This document shows, piece after piece, positions 60,673 through 64,000 of a DNA stretch of 64,000 nt. Within the stretch, counting starts at the first letter, position 1. Every line of letters starts with the position of its first letter. The position numbers and the translations under genes were made by a program. The notes below the pieces were generated by a model. The model saw only the letters and a list, made by a program, of their open reading frames with translations, searched no databases and was not told the origin of the DNA. The stretch is from positions 13,415,711 through 13,479,710 of the forward strand of contig OX459108.1 in NCBI GenBank assembly GCA_949775045.1, written 5' to 3'. Source of the stretch: Metridium senile. Its lineage: Eukaryota; Cnidaria; Anthozoa; Actiniaria; Metridiidae.

Positions 60673-62412
60673 TCACCATCTTTCATAACTTTGTGGCTGC
60701 TTTACGATTGGTTCAAACATGTCGTTCAAATTGTAACCACGTGACTCGGGATAAGCAACATCCAATTTCCCTTCGACTCTTACAATGACGTCATGGATAC
60801 CTTGGATACCATTCCTCCATACCTTATAAGGAATTGCTATGACGCAATACAATGGCCAGCAGATGCACCAAGCTGGATGACAGTCACAGCAATGACGTAA
60901 TGGCGTTGCGTTGGAAACGCTTAAATTCGCCCCAGTCACTTGTGGTAATGTGAGGCACTCGATCTGGTCGTACCGCGTGGGGCCTTGTTTCTTCCACCAC
61001 TGTAGGATCATGGGATTGAAATCAAACTGGGGAGATAAAATAAAAAGACAAAATAGACATATACGGATTTAGTTAAAATAAAGGTAGATGTTGTTTGTCA
61101 TTCAGAACTTGTCTGCTATAATTACACCAATTAACGATCAGACTGACTAGCTTTTTACTGATGTGAAGCTAGTCAGTCCAGAACCGATAGTTATCCAAAT
61201 TGGTCATCCTATATCTCTGTATTCAGTCTTGTAGAAGAGGCAAGTCAGTCAAAATAGTTGGTTTTCATATGCACCTAATTGCAAGAATGTTGTCACATGA
61301 AAAAAAGAACATTATTAAATAATCTAATAATAAAGGAAAAACAAAAGAAAAGGTTCAGCTTGAGTGATTTTCTTTTGTCTTTTAATTAATACCTTTCCCA
61401 TTCTAAATTACAAAAGTCAGGACAACGTTCTTGCAGTTAGGTGTATCTATAATGTGTATAAGGCATCTGTACCTCCAATGCAAAACGTTTTCCCTGTCTC
61501 ATCATCTCCTGTATTTGATCAAATCCATCATTAAGCTGCTGTTTGATGCTTGGATGTGCCGTGTTTACAATAACGATAAACCGGGGCATTATCCAGTGGT
61601 CCCCATACAGCGATGTAGTTCCTGTCCCCCATGTAGGATTAGCATAAGGGTTCCTCCAGGGACTATTGTCTGCTTGAAACCACCATTCCTTGTCTTTGAT
61701 ACTCAGATATTCTCCTCTACTGTTTAATCTGATAACAGTAAATCATTCATAAATTACGATTAAACTGACTGACTGACTGACTGACTGACTGACTGACTGA
61801 CTGACTGACTGACTGACTGACTGACTGACTGACTGACTGACTGACTGACTGACTGACTGACTGACTGACTGACTGACTGACTGACTGACTGACTGACTGA
61901 CTGACTGACAATAAATATATGGATGAATTAATGCTGACTGACTGACTGACAATAAATATATGGATGAATTAATGATGAGGGGATTGAAAAATAGATAGAT
62001 GAATGAATGAGTGAATGAATGGAGAATGGATGAATGAATGAATGAATGGATGAATGAATGAATGAATGAATGAATGAATGAATGAATGAATGAATGAATG
62101 AATGAATGAATGAATGAATGAATGAAGGATTTACCTTTGTCCCATAGGTACATGTTTTCCACAAGTCACTGTGAATACCAATGGTGTTCCACACAATTGT
62201 CGACGAGCCTGTTCTACGTCCTCCATAGTTTCTACTTCAGTAAACTTGGTATAATTACCTATTTGATCATCACTTGTTACGACTGTTGCAGCCACCATTG
62301 AAGGGGGATGGACGCCGCCATTTTGTTCTTTTTCGTTCATGAAACACGACGGAGGCGAGGCTTTGAAGGTAGATTCAGCAACTATGATGATCTCCTTGAT
62401 GTTGTCACTCAT
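60673..62412 (-). CDS. Conserved-looking protein of unknown function, three exons
   Basis: On the - strand exons 62412-62135, 61728-61473 and 61026-60673 join in frame (888 nt, 295 residues, TGA). The start MSDNIKEI is the ATG at 62412. The frame stays open upstream to 62562, so an earlier start or exon is possible. Exon 2 is aromatic-rich (EYLSIKDKEWWFQADNSPW, NPTWGTGTTSLYGDHWIMPR). Exon 3 has a hydrophobic cysteine cluster, HCCDCHPAWCICWPLYC (residues 223-239), followed by VIAIPYKVW, which could be a membrane-dipping or palmitoylated segment. The C-terminal part (DVIVRVEGKLDVAYPESRGY) looks globular. There is no signal peptide at the chosen start. I do not recognise the family. Clean splice sites with matching phases make a real gene likely. 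Confidence 0.75.
61272..61443. mobile_element. TACCTAATTGCAAGAA-family MITE in intron 2 of the unknown - strand gene
   Basis: CACCTAATTGCAAGAATGTT at the left and AACGTTCTTGCAGTTAGGTG at the right. It is inserted in the opposite orientation to the copy at 3601. Its right end comes within 30 bp of the exon 2 donor. Confidence 0.85.
61764..61909. repeat. (GACT)n microsatellite, about 36 pure copies
   Basis: An uninterrupted ACTG tetranucleotide tract of 146 bp lies inside intron 1 of the - strand gene, 36 bp from the exon 2 acceptor. A second short run (GCTGACTGACTGACAATAAA) follows at 61932. Confidence 0.97.
62001..62127. repeat. (GAAT)n microsatellite
   Basis: A nearly pure GAAT tract ends 8 bp from the exon 1 donor of the - strand gene. 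With the GACT tract it makes up most of this 406-bp intron. Confidence 0.95.
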
Positions 62413-63565
62413 TGCGAAGTAGGATGTGCTTTTTATATGGAGTCGTATCCAGCAGATTACGTGAGAGTTTCTAAGGACAGAAGAGGCTGAGCATTGAACT
62501 TTGAGAATGATTTTGCAGTAGAGCATAAACACTATATCCATGAAATCTGTAATAGTTAACAATTATTCGCCGTAGGCGAAGTGGTTATCGGGCGAAGCAA
62601 ATATTTACCGAGTCTTCTTATGGTCTAAAAAAGTCCAAAGTCCAAAATCTAAAAAAGGCTAAAATACTCCGTCAGCTAGAGCCCTAAAAAGTGGTGGCTT
62701 ATGCTGTTTATGAAAGAGTAAGGTACTTACTGACGTTTAGTTGTTGGATCTTTCGTTTTCTGATATTTGAATCAATATATGATAACGTTTTAGAAACTCT
62801 GGATATCTGGAAAGAAAATTGGAGTTGGGATTCCTGTGTAATATTTGTGTTTTCCACAGCTGATTCAATGCAGCTTGTTTATGTAGTTATCGTAGTAATA
62901 TTTAATTAGCGAAAAAATCGTACAGCAGCTGGCCAATAGAGATAATGTTCTCAGGCTCACATTATTGTGAATACAGCTAATTTAAAAGAAGTTGGCTTCA
63001 TATTGAATTTTAAGGCCGAAAGGGGTTGTGGACATTCTCGTTCCCAGAGCCCACGGTCAACCGTCCAGCGGAAGGTTTGGCCCTTCCTTTTAAGCCCGGC
63101 TTTTTCTTGTCAAAAATCGCTTCCTCGCAATACGAACAATTCGAGCAAAAAGTCATTTTTTATAGAAAAACCGAAGTGATTGCCCCCCAAAAAAACTTTA
63201 GGCAAACGTTTAGTAACCTATAGATTAATGTTATAAATAAAAATTTATAAATAAATACAACTAACCCTTTCGATTTTGGCTCGAATTATCGAATCAGGCA
63301 GCCATCATGCACGCTTTCGTCCGAAGAAGGTTATAGTTTTCATCCAAATACGTGTATAGTATTATTGAATATTTAACCAAAACTTTTTCATTTCGAACAC
63401 ATACAACTTTTGTAATTCTAGATAAATTTTTTAAATAAAAAATGGATAAAAAGATATGATAAAATGTTGTGCTGCAGACTGAACTCTGCAAAATTATTAT
63501 CATTTAAGCAGCTTAACTGAAAAAAAACACTTTCAAATCATACTCTATTGATTTTTGCAGAAATT
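62413..63565. other. 5' flank of the - strand gene and intergenic DNA
   Basis: No further gene could be supported. Bases 63015-63120 contain a G/C-richer phrase (GTGGACATTCTCGTTCCCAG, CCGTCCAGCGG) that looks like part of a dispersed repeat. Confidence 0.4.
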
Positions 63566-63760
63566 TCCAAAAAGTCTCTAAAAAAGTCTCTAAAAAAGTC
63601 GCTAAATAAGTCGCTAGATAAGTCGATAAAAAAGTCGCTAAAAAGTCGCTAAATAAGTCGCTAGATAAGTCAATAAAAAAGTCGCTAAAAAGTCGCTAAA
63701 TAAGTCGCTAAAAAAGTCGCTAAATAAGTCGCTAGATAAGTCGCTAAAAAAGTCGTTAAA
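63566..63760. repeat. AAGTCGCTAAA tandem repeat
   Basis: An 11-bp unit (AAGTCGCTAAA with variants TAGAT, TCTAAA) repeats about 17 times. The - strand frame through it (SDFLATF-like) is a by-product. Confidence 0.9.
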
Positions 63761-64000
63761 ATATATATGCGTATCATAACTTGTTCCCATAACTTGGCAC
63801 GAAAGCCTCGACTTGAATCCATTATTCAAAATAGTTTGCATATTATTGTAATAACAGACGTAATTCCTGTCACAGCGAGTCTGTTTTGGGAACGTGGCTT
63901 TCTCGTTTCGTCGCAGTTTTGGTGTAATAGTAGGGACTATTTTGCAGTCTAACACATCTGAAACAACTCCAGAAATGCCTTGGTATGCTTTAAGACGTCC
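63761..64000. other. Window end, no supported gene
   Basis: Open frames exist on both strands (63767-63952 on +, 63638-63955 on -), but neither shows a recognised motif or flanking splice signals. An exon of a gene continuing past the window cannot be excluded. Confidence 0.3.

Noticed and set aside
61743..62162. Ser-Val-Ser-Gln and His-Ser-Phe-Ile repeat protein
   Set aside because: It is made by the GACT and GAAT microsatellites in an intron.
63638..63955. 105-codon - strand ORF at the window end
   Set aside because: About a third is the AAGTCGCTAAA tandem repeat; no motif or splice support.

Overview
This is an AT-rich stretch of animal nuclear DNA with spliced genes, phase-consistent GT/AG introns, a Pol III tRNA and very many short hairpin transposons. 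A marine invertebrate, probably an anthozoan cnidarian, is my best guess. The guess rests on general character and not on any species-specific marker. All orthology calls come from remembered family motifs and exon-phase logic; no database search was run.

Layout. (1) 0.5-4.8 kb, + strand: the C-terminal FAD/NAD-binding half of a cytochrome b5 reductase 4 (NCB5OR/CYB5R4-like) gene. Its last exon lies inside a 3.9-kb unit repeated in tandem (3.1-15.4 kb, three full copies plus a fragment), so that exon occurs three times. (2) 16.5-29.5 kb, + strand: three tandem paralogs (A, B, C) of a secreted protein of about 270 residues that I do not recognise. Each has a 25-32 codon signal-peptide exon whose ATG sits directly on a splice acceptor, followed by one large exon. 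A palindromic repeat complex lies between B and C (23.8-26.7 kb). (3) 30.5-32.6 kb, - strand: three short exons matching the N-terminus of FLASH/CASP8AP2 (histone pre-mRNA processing). The third exon has a second, orphan copy downstream of gene B. (4) 33.9-36.1 kb, - strand: a complete two-exon clan-2 cytochrome P450. (5) 37-41 kb: transposons, including one with terminal inverted repeats around a small CxxC ORF, and a minisatellite. (6) 41.4-56.9 kb, + strand: a complete 21-exon cullin-5 (CUL5) gene of 782 codons. Its introns hold large micro- and minisatellites, MITEs and an intact tRNA-Gly(UCC). (7) 57.8-60.5 kb: an iterated repeat carrying the motif ACCACAGGAAGCC. (8) 60.7-62.4 kb, - strand: a three-exon gene of about 295 codons of unknown function. 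(9) 62.4-64 kb: no supported gene.

The genes are not an operon; they are ordinary neighbours. The most distinctive features are the unrecognised secreted-protein cluster with its mosaic, gene-conversion-like history, the reduplicated exons of two conserved genes, and the density of foldback elements.
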